Positions 34,243 to 46,577 of a DNA stretch of 64,000 bases are shown in pieces; position 1 is the stretch's first letter; each line of letters opens with the position of its first letter. The notes under the pieces were generated by a model. That model saw only the letters and a list, made by a program, of their open reading frames with translations. It did not search any database and had not been told where the DNA came from. The position numbers and the translations under genes were made by a program. Source of the DNA: Micractinium sp. NFX-FRZ (lineage: Eukaryota; Chlorophyta; Trebouxiophyceae; Chlorellales; Chlorellaceae); assembly GCA_029339195.1 (NCBI GenBank), contig JAPTJF010000082.1:1-64000 (forward strand). Direction: 5' to 3'.

Positions 34243-36073
34243 ATGTCGCACTCGCAAGAGTTCACATTCGACTTTGAGCAGCAGCTAGACCCCGCGTTCG
34301 GGGGCGGCTACCAGGTGCGATCAATTTGGTGCTGTGGACGCTTCTGGTCGCCTGCCGGGCGCAGTCGTAGATGCAGCACCACCCAATGTTTCTTTGAGGC
34401 ACGACAGACGCGTCGTGGGCCCGCTGAGAGTGTCGGACCGATGGTGCCGCCACTGGCGCTGCCGCCGCTCCCTCTGTCCCTTGCCTGCTTGCCTGTGCAA
34501 ACAACGCTGTGCCCCCTCACTTGCCCCTTGCACTTGCACCCTCACCTGCGCCCTGTACCTTCCTGTGACGCGCTGTCCTGCAGGCCGGTGACGCCGGCTA
34601 TGGAGCCGGCCCCGGAGGCGGCCGCGGCGGCCGTGGCGGCCCAGCCGTTGACGACGACGGCCAGCCCAAGCCTCGCAACTACCGGCAGACCGTGTGCACA
34701 TACTGGCTGCGTGGGCTGTGCATGAAGGGAGACACCTGCGGCTTCCTGCACCAGTTTGACCCGGAGCGCATGCCCGTCTGCCGCTCGCTGCTCAAGTTTG
34801 GGGTCTGCAAAGAGCCGGGTGAGTGGGAATGGGGTGGACCTGGCCCTGTTCTGTGGGCAGGCCAGAGGAAAGATGTAGGGAGCGGGCAGCAGTATGCCGT
34901 GGCGGCAGCAGGGTCAGGAACAGCAGCGGCAGCAGCGAGAAGCGGGTGCTGTCTCACAGCTTGTCTGGTGGCGCTCTGGCCTCCTCTCTGCTCCATTCTG
35001 CAGCACTTGAATGCCCATTCCGCCCTCCTGCCTTGCTACCTACCTGTCATGCCCAAGCCTGCATGCTTGAACTCTCCCATCCACGTTTTTATCCACCCAC
35101 CCTCCTGCTGGACCCCCCTCAAAGGCCCAGCCCTGGATCCAGTCGTGTGGGGTTTCGTTGCCCAACTTGCATCACACTCAAAGCTGTGCTCTCCCTCGTG
35201 CCCCCCCTGCCCCGACCGCAGACTGCCCATACAAGCACAGCCTGGAGGCGATCAAGGAGTGCAACATGTACAAGCTGGGCTTCTGCATCTACGGACCGGC
35301 GGTGAGCCTTCGCTTTCTTGCTGGCTTTCCTGCTGCTGGCTGCTGGATGATGGCAGGGGCGGGTCAGGGCAGGCCCGTGGTTGCAACTCGCATGAAGCTT
35401 CTGCACTTACGAACCAGCAGATGAGTCGCTCTGCTTACATTTTGGCGCCGGGAAAGGGCAGCAATACTGGCAGGTGGCACGGCAGGGCTGCTGGTGTGCA
35501 TGTACTGGCCAGCAGTGAGCCCTGTTCTTGCTGCTGCAGCTGGAAGGGCAGGGCACGGGTTTTAGGGTGGCCTCAACCATGCCTGCATTGTGGGGGTGCC
35601 CGCCCGCCTCCCGCCCGCCTTGCTGCCGCGCTCTGCCCGCTGCGAAGTCGCACCGACTTCATGCCTCTCAACACCTGCCATCCCTTTCCTTCTGAAACCC
35701 TGCGCAGTGTCGGTTCAAGCACACGCGGCAGATTGGGCCGGCGCCGGACCCGCAGAGCATTGAAGCTGCCAAGCCCAAGGAGCACCGCAACCTAAACATT
35801 GTGGCCAACCAGGCCAACGAAAACATCATGCCGGAGCGGGAAGCACGCGGGCCGCGGCGCCCACGAGGGCCCGGCGGCGCCGATGGCGGCGGCTACCTGC
35901 CGTTGCCAGGGGCGGGCGGCGCGCCAGGGGCGGGCGCGATGCAGCAGTACACTGGCGGCGCGGGCGGGCAGCAGGCACCGGGCGGCTACCCTGGCGGGCA
36001 GCACGTGCTGGGCTTTGGTGACTCGGCGCTGCTTGCCTCGGTGGGCCAGCAAGACCTGCGCTACGGCTTCTGA
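34243..36073 (+). CDS. CPSF30: CPSF30, CCCH zinc-finger subunit of the cleavage and polyadenylation factor
   Basis: Four exons (34243-34314, 34584-34818, 35222-35301, 35708-36073) encode 250 residues. Three consecutive CCCH fingers are visible: C-x7-C-x5-C-x3-H in CTYWLRGLCMKGDTCGFLH, C-x8-C-x4-C-x3-H in CRSLLKFGVCKEPDCPYKH, and C-x7-C-x5-C-x3-H in CNMYKLGFCIYGPACRFKH. HTRQIGPAPDPQSIE follows. Three fingers match plant CPSF30 rather than the five of animals. The protein should bind the poly(A) signal RNA in the nuclear 3'-processing complex, here presumably TGTAA-type signals. The Gly/Gln-rich tail ends GQQDLRYGF. I see no YTH domain, unlike the long plant isoform. TGTAA is at 36313-36317. 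Confidence 0.92.
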
Positions 36074-36594
36074 CCTGGCTCCTCCAGACCTGTTGACGCC
36101 ACTGGTACATCCCCTGCACTCCTTGTCCCTTTCTGACCGTCCTCCTGCTGCTCCTTCCACCAGCCCCCACCTCGCCACTCCACTCTCCCTGCTCTGCCCT
36201 TGTCTGCTGCTGCTATGCTCTCGATGCCATCAGAGCAACTCTGCCCTGCTCCCTGACTGCTGGCCTCTGGCCCTTGACTGACGCACACGTATTGACAGAT
36301 GAAATGCACTCATGTAATCAAACGCATTTCGAGGGAAGGTCAGATCGCCATTAGTTGGGAGCAGCAGACAGAGAGAGGCAAAGGGGAGGGGAGCACAAAC
36401 AGAGCAAAGATTAGAGCCCAGGGCAGGCGGCGCCTGGCGAGCACACAGATCATCAGATAAAGCAGGCCACAGGTGGGATGAGGTGGGCAGAGGCCCCGCC
36501 TCCCCGGACCGTGGCGGACGCTCCAGGCCCGCCAAAACAGAGGTCCACAGGACTCCAAAAGCAAGGGTGGGCCAGTGGGCCTCCACAGGGCTTC
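36074..36594. other. convergent 3' region, CPSF30 and LPA1
   Basis: It contains the CPSF30 3' untranslated region with TGTAA at 36313-36317 and the 3' untranslated region of the minus-strand LPA1/REP27 gene, whose signal I could not locate. No exon is supported. Confidence 0.5.
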
Positions 36595-39189
36595 TCAGAG
36601 CCCCACGCCATCTGTGAGCTTGGTGCGCACGGAGGAGAGCTCCGGGATGTCGTCCAGGAACTGGCGCCAGGGCGGCGAGCCCGCCCCGCTGGCACGCACC
36701 GTGCCGTCCAGCTGGACCTGCGGGGGGCACTCATGAGAGGGGAGGGACATGGACGGCGATTCCCGTCAGGGCACGGGATGGATTGGATGAGGAGTCGGTG
36801 AAGAGTGAGGAAAACTGAACAAAACCAGCACATGGGCAACAACAACCAGCATGCAAGGTGCTCCTGCTGCGCTCCCCCGCCTTACACGTATCGCATGCGT
36901 ACCCCCTACCTGCACATACACCGCGTCCGAGTCAATCCCTGACGCCTTCTTCTGCTCCCCCAGCCACTGCTTCCACTCTGCCTCGTCAGCTGCCTTCAGC
37001 TGCCACTTGCGGTCCTGCAAGCAGGCAGGTAGGCAGGCAGGCAGGCAAGCACAGTGGGGTCCAGGGGTGTGTGGTTTGCTGGGTGGTATGACACAGATGG
37101 GAGCGGGATGCGCAGGCAACCAACCTGCTATGCAGAGCTGCGCAGCCTTGCCAAGGCAGCCCTCTGCCAGCCGCCCGGGCCCCTCACACCAGTGCACCCA
37201 CAGCGTGCCACTGCACAAACAGAACTGCCCCACCTCGGTTGCCCCGTAGCTTCTCACACACCCCGCACCTTCTTGGTGAGCCCCGCCACCGCCTGCGGCG
37301 GCGCCGCCTTGGCACCCGCATCCCCGCTGCCGCCAAAGCCCTTGCTGCTGCCGCCGGCCCCGCCGCCCTTCTCCGCCGCAAACTCGGCCTTCAGCTGGCG
37401 CAGCTTGGCGCCCGCATCCTCGGCTGACAGCTCAATGGGGATGACCGACACCCCCCGCTCCCGCAGCGCCTCCTGGAAGGGCTCAGCACCCGCCAGGGTG
37501 CGGCTGATCTGGCTGCGGCTGCCGGCGATGATGACGGGGCGGGTGGTGCCGCGGAAGGCTGCCAGCGGGATCACGCGCTCGCCGCTGCCAAGGGACACCT
37601 GGTGGGGTGGGGCGCAGGGCGGGGCGAGGTCGGCTGGGGCTGCACACGGCTGCACACGCTGACCCGACACTGCAGGCGCATGAGGCTGGCGCCTCGCACA
37701 CTTCACCACCCTCCCCCCAAGCGCCTCCTCTGCCCAAACAAACCCTGTCAAGCCCCCGCACCCACACGCACACCCCTGTGTGACCCCTTCCCTGCCCATC
37801 ACTCACCTGCAGCCGCGCCAGCGCCTCCTCCCGCTTGATGACCGCCTGGTCGCGCGCCTGAGCAGACACGTCGCGGTACACGAAGAAGCCCAGAACTGCC
37901 AGGGCCGCGCTGTTGATGCCAAAGTTCTGCAGCGTCTCCTGCACTTCGGGTGCACCCTCGCCGCCTGCGCATGATTTCCAGGAGGAAGCGAGCGCCGGCA
38001 GGAGGTGAGGGGGAGCACGATGACGAGGGATGGTGATGATGATGATGTGCCAGCAACATGGGTAAATACCAAAGCACTTGAGGCAGATGGGAGAAGGGGA
38101 CGGCAGAGACTGATGCAGCTGGCAGGAGTGACAGTGACTCGGCCAGGCAGGCTGGCACCGCATGCCCGCCAACGGAGGCGATCTACCCTCACTCTGCTAG
38201 CAATGGGCAGTGCCTCCCACCAGCTGCTGCGCTAAGGCCGCCTCCCATCTGAGTCTTGTGCACGCCTGTTGCAGTCTCTCCCCTGCCCACCGACCCACAC
38301 AGGTGCACCCGCCCCTACTCACCCTGCAGCGCTGCCAGCAGGCGTCCAGTGATGATGAACAGCCCCAGGGCAGCACCCACAGCCAGGCCACCCAGGAAAA
38401 TGATGCGGGTGAGGCGGAAGGGCGCCTTGGCCTCCGACCGCAGCTGCACGTACTGCTGATCAGTGATGCCGCCTGCAGGGGGGGCGCAAGGTATTGAAAA
38501 GATGACGCAGCAGTGGGCGAGGCGAGGCAGGGGTTGGGCGCGAGCGCGGCACCGGAGCAGGACGGCGGCAGCAGGTGGCCACAGGTCTGCCACATAATCA
38601 ACATCACATGGCACCATTTCGGGCGGTGCACACATAAGGGCTTAGTTGGTTCGCCCAGCTGGCAGAGATGCCCCCACACCCCACCAACCCAACACCTGCC
38701 CGCCCGCTGGCACGCACCTCGCATCTCCGAGAGCGCACCCAGCCACTCGCGGCGCTCTCGCAGCGGCTCCAGGTCTTTGTCATTAAGTGCCACGCTGAGC
38801 TTCAGGTCGTACTCGTTCACCGCCCGCGTAATAGAGTCAATGGCGGGCTGCCACTGACGCAACCGCGTTTGCGCGCAGGCGGCGTTGTAGCAGGCGGCGC
38901 GCGCCTCGTCGGCGTCGGGGCTCAGCTGTTGGGCGCGCAGGAACAGCGCCAGCGCCGTCTCGGTGTTCCCCGCATTGAACTCCTCTAGTCCGCGCTCCAC
39001 GGCCTCCTTGGCGCTGCGCGCCTCGCTGGCCGAAGCGGTGCTGCTGCTGCTGCTGCTGCTGGCGGTGGCCCGGAGGGTCAGAGAGCGTTTCGGGGTCGCA
39101 CATTGCCGGTTAGGACGCCTGTGCCGAGCCTGCAGTGGCTGAAAAGGTCGGCCCAGCCGGGCCAGACAAGGTGCGGAGAGCGCCTGCAT
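36595..39189 (-). CDS. REP27: LPA1/REP27, thylakoid TPR protein for photosystem II assembly and repair
   Basis: Six exons on the minus strand (39189-38718, 38472-38323, 37964-37807, 37598-37269, 37014-36910, 36717-36595) encode 445 residues, close to Arabidopsis LPA1 (about 450). The order is a plastid transit peptide with a poly-Ser run, a TPR region at about residues 58-135 (AVERGLEEFNAGNTETAL, CYNAACAQTRLRQWQPAID), then YDLKLSVALNDKDLEPLRE. Two membrane spans follow: IIFLGGLAVGAALGLFIITG (about 180-199) and INSAALAVLGFFVY (about 222-235). The C-terminal Rep27-family region has ASGAGSPPWRQFLDDIPEL. In Chlamydomonas REP27 supports D1 synthesis and insertion during PSII repair, and LPA1 aids D1 folding in plants. 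The same role is expected here. Confidence 0.92.
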
Positions 39190-40027
39190 GATGTAGGGCT
39201 GCTACACCGCGCAGACAGGTCGGTGGAACGGGCGATTCAATTGGATCGGTGGATGCAGCGGGAGAGGCTGCCATGTCCACCGCCTGCTGGCATGCAGCCG
39301 TAGCGTGACGGGACCTGGAGACCTGCTGCGTTGCAGACGTTGGGTCGGGTATTTGCAGCACTGAAATGGACATGTGAGAAGGATCGACAACATGAATGCA
39401 TATGTGACTGAGGGAGGGTGGATGGAGGGAGGGAGGTGGGAGAAATTATGGTGGCACCTGCAAGCAGTCGCCACGTGCGGGTGCTGGGGCGCACCTGACC
39501 GGCAGGTCTGAGCCATGCTCTGAGCAAGGTTAGAGACAATATGTAGATTTTGGTCTACTTGCGGCATGAAGCGGCAGAGTTGCAAGCGGTGAAGGCTGGC
39601 AGCGGGGCACTAACGAGTGCACCACCGGGCGGTGGCGAGGCACAGCGCGGCGCAAGCACGGTGGGTTACTGCCACTGCTGCATTGCATGACTGTATGAAC
39701 GGCTCAGGCGGTACTTTGCAATTACATGTTCCTGAAAAGAAGTTATTGCAGTAGGCGGAGAAGGGGTGGCCTTCGTACGGGAGTGTGAAATGAGGGTCGG
39801 CAGCGGAGGTCAGCGGACACGGCGACATGGGGCCATGTCACCCTCATGCGCGCAGGATGTCACGCTGCTTCATTCTCTTGATTGGAGAGCCTGCAGCGAG
39901 TGCAAAGGCCGCACAGCGCGCCACAGCCCTACGGCGGCGACCGTTTCGTTTCACTGCGCACTGGTGCCTTCCGCCCCGCTGGGGCCAGAAACAGGCGCCA
40001 ATTTGCGTACCTGGCCGGTAGCGAGCC
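39190..40027. other. divergent intergenic region, LPA1 and coiled-coil gene
   Basis: These 838 bp between two divergent start codons must hold both promoters and leaders. The frame that runs upstream of the coiled-coil gene's first exon is excluded, because the phase of exon 2 fixes the start at 40028. Nothing else recognisable. Confidence 0.45.
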
Positions 40028-43000
40028 ATGGTACACTCTCGTGAGTGCTGCCGCAGCCCGCATGTGCGGCCGACAGCTCCCGCTTGGTGTGGCCGCTTTC
40101 GGCGGGTGGCCCAGCCAATGTAATTGCCGGCTCTGTGCCCCTGCAGGAGCATCAAGCAACCCCGGCAGCGCGCGCGGCTCGCCCGGGCGGGCGCCGCTCT
40201 GCGCCGCTGACCGGCCGCGCCCGCTCTACACGTGGCTCGCCGACCTGGAGCGGCTGCGCGATGCCGCGGCGGCAGGCAACCGCCCCAAGCTGTCCATCCT
40301 GGATATTGCAGACCGCGCAGCCGAGCCTGGCTGCACGCCGCAGTCCTGCATGCCCACCAGCCCGCGCTCAGTGGAGGTGCGCTGGCGCTTGGCACCGCTC
40401 CGCCCAGCTTGGAGGCTCATCAGAGGAAAGACGTACCGACAGCCATGCACTGCTGCTTGAGGGCATCGGATGCGGAACAATGGGGCCATACAGCATCATC
40501 CTGACCCTCACAGCGACCCACTGCTCTGCCTCGCCCTGCCCTGCCCTCCTCCTTCCCCCACAGGCCTGCCTGCGCTTGGGCATCGACCCCGCCACGCTGG
40601 CGCACCGCCCATACGAGTACTTCCTGCGCCAGGAGCGCTCCCCCGATCTGGCCAAGCTGGCATTCGAGCACGAGGAGCGCCTGCGCACTGATCGCCTGAA
40701 GGCGCTCATTGAGGAGCGGCGCCGTCTGGAGGATGACCGGCGTGTGGGCAGCGGCGCAGGCGGCAAGGTGAGGTGCATCATGTCATGACTGAGGTTGATC
40801 ACAGGGTGGGCGTGGCAGCGAGGCACAACAGAGTTTTGACGCTGCAGCAGAGGTCTGAAAGCCATCGAGGGTTGGGTCCCCTGCCTTGCCTGCCCTGACC
40901 TCTTCAGCTTGGTCACTGCTGCCTTGCTGCCCCTGGAGCCTTGCTGCCACACAGCATCCCACTGACCCTGTCCGCCTGCCCACCCTGCCTGCCCACATTG
41001 TTGTGCCACAGAGCGGAGCCGGCAGCCGCGCCACCAACTCCTCTGCTGTGGCGGGCGCAGAGGACTTGGTGGAGAAGGAGGCGCGGCGCCTGGAGGTGAT
41101 GAAGCGGCGGCAGGAGCGTGAGCTGGCGCAGCTGGTGGCGTACGAGATGGCACGCAAGGAGATGCAGGACAAGGCGGAGGCCAAGGTGGGCTGGAGTGGG
41201 TGGACGTGAGTTGGGGGAGCATGTGCTAAAGTAGGTGCTGGAGCTAGGGGTCAGCCGGAAGCAGGGAAGAGAGGGGCGGCAGTAGGCGGCAGGCATGATG
41301 AGCGGAGGCGGTGGGCGGCAGGCAGTACTGAGCAGGTGCTTAACTTGCAACCCAAACAGTCACACTAGTCACACTGCTTCGTGTGGGCACAAGATGCCGC
41401 GCCAGCCATTGATGAGGGGGCACTGGCTCAAAGAGAGCCGCCTGTGCCTTGCCCGTCTGCCTGTTGCAGGTGCGGGAGCAGGAGCGACGCGCTGAGGAGG
41501 CACGGCAGGCCAAGCAGGCTGCAGATGAGGAGTGGCGGAGGCAGCAGCGTGAGCGCGAGATGCAGCGCAAGCTGGAGGAGGAGGAGCGGGAGCGGGAGGC
41601 CAAGGTGTGTGGGTTGGGAGGTGTGGCGGCATTTTTTACAAAGGAAGGGGGATGGAGGATGCGGCAGTAGAGGCACAAGGTCATGGCAGGGAGAGGGTGG
41701 CGGTGCGATGAACGAGTTTGGAAGCGGGGAGGCAGCGGTTCACGCATTGTTGGTGTGATAGGCACAGGCAGCAGCCTGAGATGGACCCTGCAAAGGAAGC
41801 TTTGTCCATGCTGTGTGCTCACCAGTCTGCCTGCCCTGTATCTTGCGCACTCTGCCTCCACTCAAAGGTCATGGAAGCTGAGCGGCACAAGCGGGAGCGG
41901 GAGCTGATGCAGCGGGAGCAGGAGGAGGAGAAGCGGCGCCGGCAGGAGGCGTACGACAAGTGAGTGGCAGAGCAGGGGCATGACGATGAGTGGTCAGGCT
42001 GGGATGGCAAGGTGCCTGCTGCTGACCTGCTGGGCTGATAGGTACTAATAGCATTCCAACTCTGAGCAATGCCCCAGAGCTCAGACGAATGTGCGCTGCT
42101 GTGCTGTGCTGCGCTGTTGGCGGTGTGCAGGGAGCAGGAGCGCATGAGGAAGGCGGAGCTGGCGCGGCTGGAGACGGAGCGCATCCTGCGGGAGCAGCAG
42201 GTGCAGTGGAGTGACAGGAAGGGGGGTCTTGCCCAGCAGTTGCCCTCCCTTGGTGCTGCTGCTGCTACCGTGTATTGCTGCATCAGCCTCACACTTTGGA
42301 TCAAGCTTGCTGCTCCTTCTCACCACCCCTATCTTTCCATGCACGTCATCCCCCGGCAGGAGGCGGTTGAGAAGCGCAAGGAGGAGATGGCCAAGCGCGA
42401 CGAGGAGCGGGAGAAGGTGAAGCAGGCGCAGGCAGAGGAGCGGGCGCTGGCCAATGCAGAGGCGCAGCGCCAGGCGCAGCTGCGCATTGCGGCAGCACAG
42501 GAGGCCAACAAAGCCATTCTGCAGGTGGGTGTGGGGGCGGGCAGGAAGCGGGTGGGGGCTGCGTATTCTGTGCTGGCAGGGGTGCATGCTGGGCCAGTGC
42601 TGTGGACATGGTTAACGCTGGAGCAAGGCTGCCTTTCTTGTTGGGTCTTGCAAAGTTGAAGCTTGAAAAGAGGCTGCTTTGGGAAGAGTGACCGTTGCCC
42701 TCCCCCGGCTGCATGCACTCTCTGCCCTCTGCAGAAAAAGCGCGATGACTATGAGGAGCGCCAGCGGCAGAACGAGGAGCGGCGGCGCGCCCGCGAGGCG
42801 GCACGCGAGGCCGAGGAGGAGGCAAAGTGTGACGCTGAGCAGCAGCGTGAGCTGCAGCGGCAGGCGGCGTATGAGGAGGCGCAACGTCGCGAGCAGGCCC
42901 GCATCGCAGAGGTGTGCACCTGGCTGTGTGCCGCCCAGGGGTCTTGGTGGCGGACAGCAAGCGGAAGGTCAGGCGACCTTGCACTAGTGCCATGCAGCCA

Positions 43001-43833
43001 TGGCGGGCAGTCGTGCACTGCCTGCCTGACCTCTTTCCCACACCACTCTGGCGTCATCCTCGCAGGTGCTGCGCAAGCAGCGGGAGAAGGACGAGGAGCT
43101 GGCGCGGCTCAAGGCGGAGCGGGATGAAGAGAATGCGCGGCGCGCGCTGGAGCGCAAGCTGCAGCTGCACGACAAGGTGGGGCCGGCCGGGCTGGCAGTG
43201 CTGCATCTGGTGTGCTGGCTTACTGGCTTTGTGATGAACGACGCTCTCTAATCCACTGCCGGTGCTGGGTGTTGCGCCAACACTTGCATGCTCAGGGCGC
43301 TGCTTGCACTGTGCCGAAGGCAGCGCTGTGTGCAGGCATGTCTTGTCGCCCGCTGCGACCTGCCCTGCCATCTGATCTGTCCTATGCCTTCCCACTGAAG
43401 GTGGAGAGCGTGGAGGAGATGAAGCGGCGGGACGCGTACGAACGCAGCCAGCAGCTGCGGCGCATCCAGGAGGAGACGGAGCGGTCACGCGCATTGCTTG
43501 CGCAGCGCAGGGACCTGCAGGACCAGCGGCGCACCGCCAACATGCAGGCCTCCTTCCAGCGCCAGCAGATTGTGGAGGTGGGTGGGGCCCACAGCAGTGC
43601 AAGGACGCCAGAAGAAGTCCAGAGGCGGGCAGGGCGGTGCATGGCGCAGCACAGCCGAGCGACCTGCACCGTGAAACTCTTAACCAGTGGCCACAACCTC
43701 ACCTGCCTGCTGCGCTGGCGCCACCCTGTGTGCCCCATCCTTTCTTCTGCAGGCCATGCAGAAGCTGCAGGCCAGCAAGAAGCTGCAGGACCTGGCCGGA
43801 GGAGCGGGGCTGGACACGCTGCTCAAGAAGTGA
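40028..43833 (+). CDS. coiled-coil protein related to CCDC177
   Basis: Twelve exons (40028-40040, 40147-40376, 40564-40767, 41012-41185, 41470-41604, 41868-41959, 42131-42200, 42360-42524, 42735-42911, 43066-43176, 43401-43577, 43753-43833) encode 542 residues. The 13-nt first exon (MVHS) is set by phase. The N-terminal part has RPLYTWLADLERLR and the motif TSPRSVEACLRLGIDPATL (from residue 75), which I recognise from the CCDC177 family. From about residue 110 to the end almost everything is Glu/Arg/Lys/Gln-rich and should form one long helical coiled coil. Nine of eleven introns are phase 0, so exons are interchangeable helical blocks. A cytoskeletal or centriolar role is a guess. TGTAA is at 44137-44141. 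Confidence 0.85.
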
Positions 43834-44025
43834 CGTGGCAAGCCGACAGGGGCCTGGTGCAACACTACCATCACAACTGGTACCGACTGACATGACTGAG
43901 AGGACAGCGGGGCAGATGGACTGCAGGGGCGACACACAAGTTGATAGGGCAAAACACCTTGCGACCACCACCACCATAAACGTACACCCACCACGGTGGT
44001 GTTACTGTCACCATTTTGTGGAGGG

Positions 44026-44141
44026 TTACAAATTCATTTCCTAGCTGGCGGGGAGAGCCATGCATTGCGTGCGTGGAGGGGGAGCTAGGGCGGGCGCCAG
44101 GTGGCGGCGGCTCACCACCCAGCAGCAATCGAAATGTGTAA
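44026..44141. promoter_or_regulatory. interlocked poly(A) signals of two convergent genes
   Basis: TGTAA on the minus strand at 44030-44026 serves the RING gene (stop at 44481). TGTAA on the plus strand at 44137-44141 serves the coiled-coil gene (stop at 43833). Each signal lies beyond the other, so the two 3' ends should overlap in antisense by more than 100 nt. Confidence 0.55.
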
Positions 44142-44480
44142 GCTATCGAGACAGTGGCAGGCCATGGAATCAGGCAGCGGTAACACGGTCAGGTCAACAG
44201 TGAGGCATGTGTTGAAGAGAGAAGAGAAGAGGGCGCAACAGTAGGCCGCAGACGTGTAGGTTGGCGTGCTGCATGCGAGTGGAAAACAAATGTGTTGCAA
44301 CGGGTGTGTGCCACCGGATGTGGTGGATGTGTGGCACTGCCTGCCTGCAGGTGCTCTATCTAGGACAGGCGTGCACTGCAGCCCCCTGAGGCTGCTGCGC
44401 CGTGCACAGGGAGACGAGTGGGTACAGGTGGGCAGCTGCTGCTCTCAACCGGCAGGCTACAGGGCAGCTAGGTGCCTGGC

Positions 44481-46496
44481 TCAGTGCCCGCTGCGCGACT
44501 GCCTGCGACGCCGCCCCTCATTTGGGTCGTGCCACCCCATCTGAAACTGCATCTCATTCAGAGGGGGGGCCAGGGGCCAGGCTGCGCCAGATTCCAGGTT
44601 TGGGAGCTGCAGGGCCGACGAAGCAGCTCCTCCGGAAGCTTGGCCCAGGGTCAGCGGCACGACGTGAAAGGGCACATTCCCCTGCACGTGGAGGCCAGGA
44701 GGCAGCGAGGGGTCGATGCTGGGTGAGATGGATTGCTGTCGTTCAAGAGGGCAATCCCCGCCGCTCCAGCCGCATGCACTGCTCCGCTGTGCCGCCCAAA
44801 ATTTGGCACCAGGGCAGGGCAGGCAGGGCTGGCAGGGGAGGCAGGCAGGCAGGTAAGCGAGCAGTCAGGCAGGTGAGCAAGCAGGCAGGCAAGCGAGCAG
44901 GCAGGCAGGCAACCAAGCAGGCAGCAAACCCGGGCAGCTGGGCTCACCATCTGCGCCGCGTGCAGCTGGCTGGCCGTGGCGGAGAAGACCACTTGCACCT
45001 CAAAGCTCGGCTGCATCTGCTGCTGCTGCTGCTGATGTGGCTGCTGCACGACGCGGGGGTGCTGCTGCTGCTGCTGCTGCTGCTGCTGGGGGCCCTGGGC
45101 AGCGACCGCGGCGGCACCGTTGCCCGCCTGCTGCTGCCGCTGCCCGCCTGGCAGGAGTGAGGCCAGGATGTTTTGCAGTCCCTGAGACAGGCTCAGGCCC
45201 TGCAGGCCCACGTGCTGCTGCTGCTGCTGCTGCTGCTGCTGGGTGGCCGGCACTGCCTGCTGCGGCACGCGGGCCGGCAGGGACCACGCAGCAGGCGCGG
45301 CAGCCTGGGGGAAGGCAAGGATTGGCGCCGGCGGCTGGCCTGCAGCCTCCACTCCCGCTGTGGCTGCCGCCGCCTGGCGCGTAGGGTAGCGCCGCTGCAC
45401 GAGCCGCCCCGCCTGCTGCTGCAGCGTGGGCGGCCACGCGCCCTGCACGCTGCGCGCCGCCTGCGCCTGCGCCTGCGCCTGATGACCCTGACCCTGCTGC
45501 CCCTGCTGTGGTGCTGCTGCCCGTCCAGCTGCCGGCTGCCGGCGGAAGATGGGCTCGTTGAACAGAGTCTCCAGCACAGCCTGCAGCAGGTGGTGGGTGT
45601 GCCCTTGCCCCGCTGCCTCGCGCTGCGCCGCCTGCTGCCGCCGCGCCTCGTCGCGTGCCCGCTTTTCCGCTGCCAGAGCCCGCCGCTCCTCAGACACCTC
45701 TGCCTGCCGCTCCTTGAGGCGCTGCGGGGCGGGAGGTTGGGGGCGGGAGGGGCAGGGAGCAATGGCAGGTCAGGAAATCGAGCAGATCTCATTGGGCAAC
45801 ACATCAGTGGGGTCCGCCCTGCCCCAGGCAGTGTATTGAAGCCCCATCAATGACGGAGAGACGAGCAGGGGCGGGCACATCCGCCAGAGCCATGGCAGGC
45901 AGCAGCACAAAGGTCCCTGCGTAGCGTGCCACCTTCTGCTCACCCCCAGCCCGAATGGTGCGCTGCAGCAGAACACAAACCCTCGGGGCAGCTGGCCCCC
46001 GCCCAGCACCCTGCCTCTGACCAAGAGCACATGCCCCACCCTCGTTCGACCGCGGGAAGCACGGCCTGGATGCCGCGCCGCAGCAGTCGCACACTCTTAA
46101 CAGCAGGTCTGACACCCACCTCACAACTTCTGCGCAGCAGGCTGCCTGGGCAGCATAGCATGTGCTGCACCCGCCCCCCCCCACACCTCTGGGAAGAGCG
46201 CCTCGATGGTGCGCTGCAGGCGGTGGCAGATTCCGGGCAGCTCCGGCGCCAGCGCCTTGCGGCAGGCGGGGCAGCTGTTCTTGCCCTGCTCCACGGTCCA
46301 CCGCCGGAAGCATAGCTCGCTGCGTGGGGGGTGAAGCAGGAGGAGGGGGCGGAGGGTGGGGGGGTGAAGCAGACAGAGGGGGCGGAGGGTGGTGGTGGGT
46401 GACACAGGGGGCCCCAGCAGGGGTCAGGGCGGGGAGCAAGGGTGCACGCTGAGGGTGGGGAGTGCGTCGTGGCAGGGGCCAGGCAAGCGTGGAACA

Positions 46497-46577
<81 letters not shown>

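Noticed and set aside
45037..45384. Plus-strand Ala/Gly-rich frames opposite the RING gene
   Set aside because: Antisense shadows of the CAG-rich poly-Gln exon.
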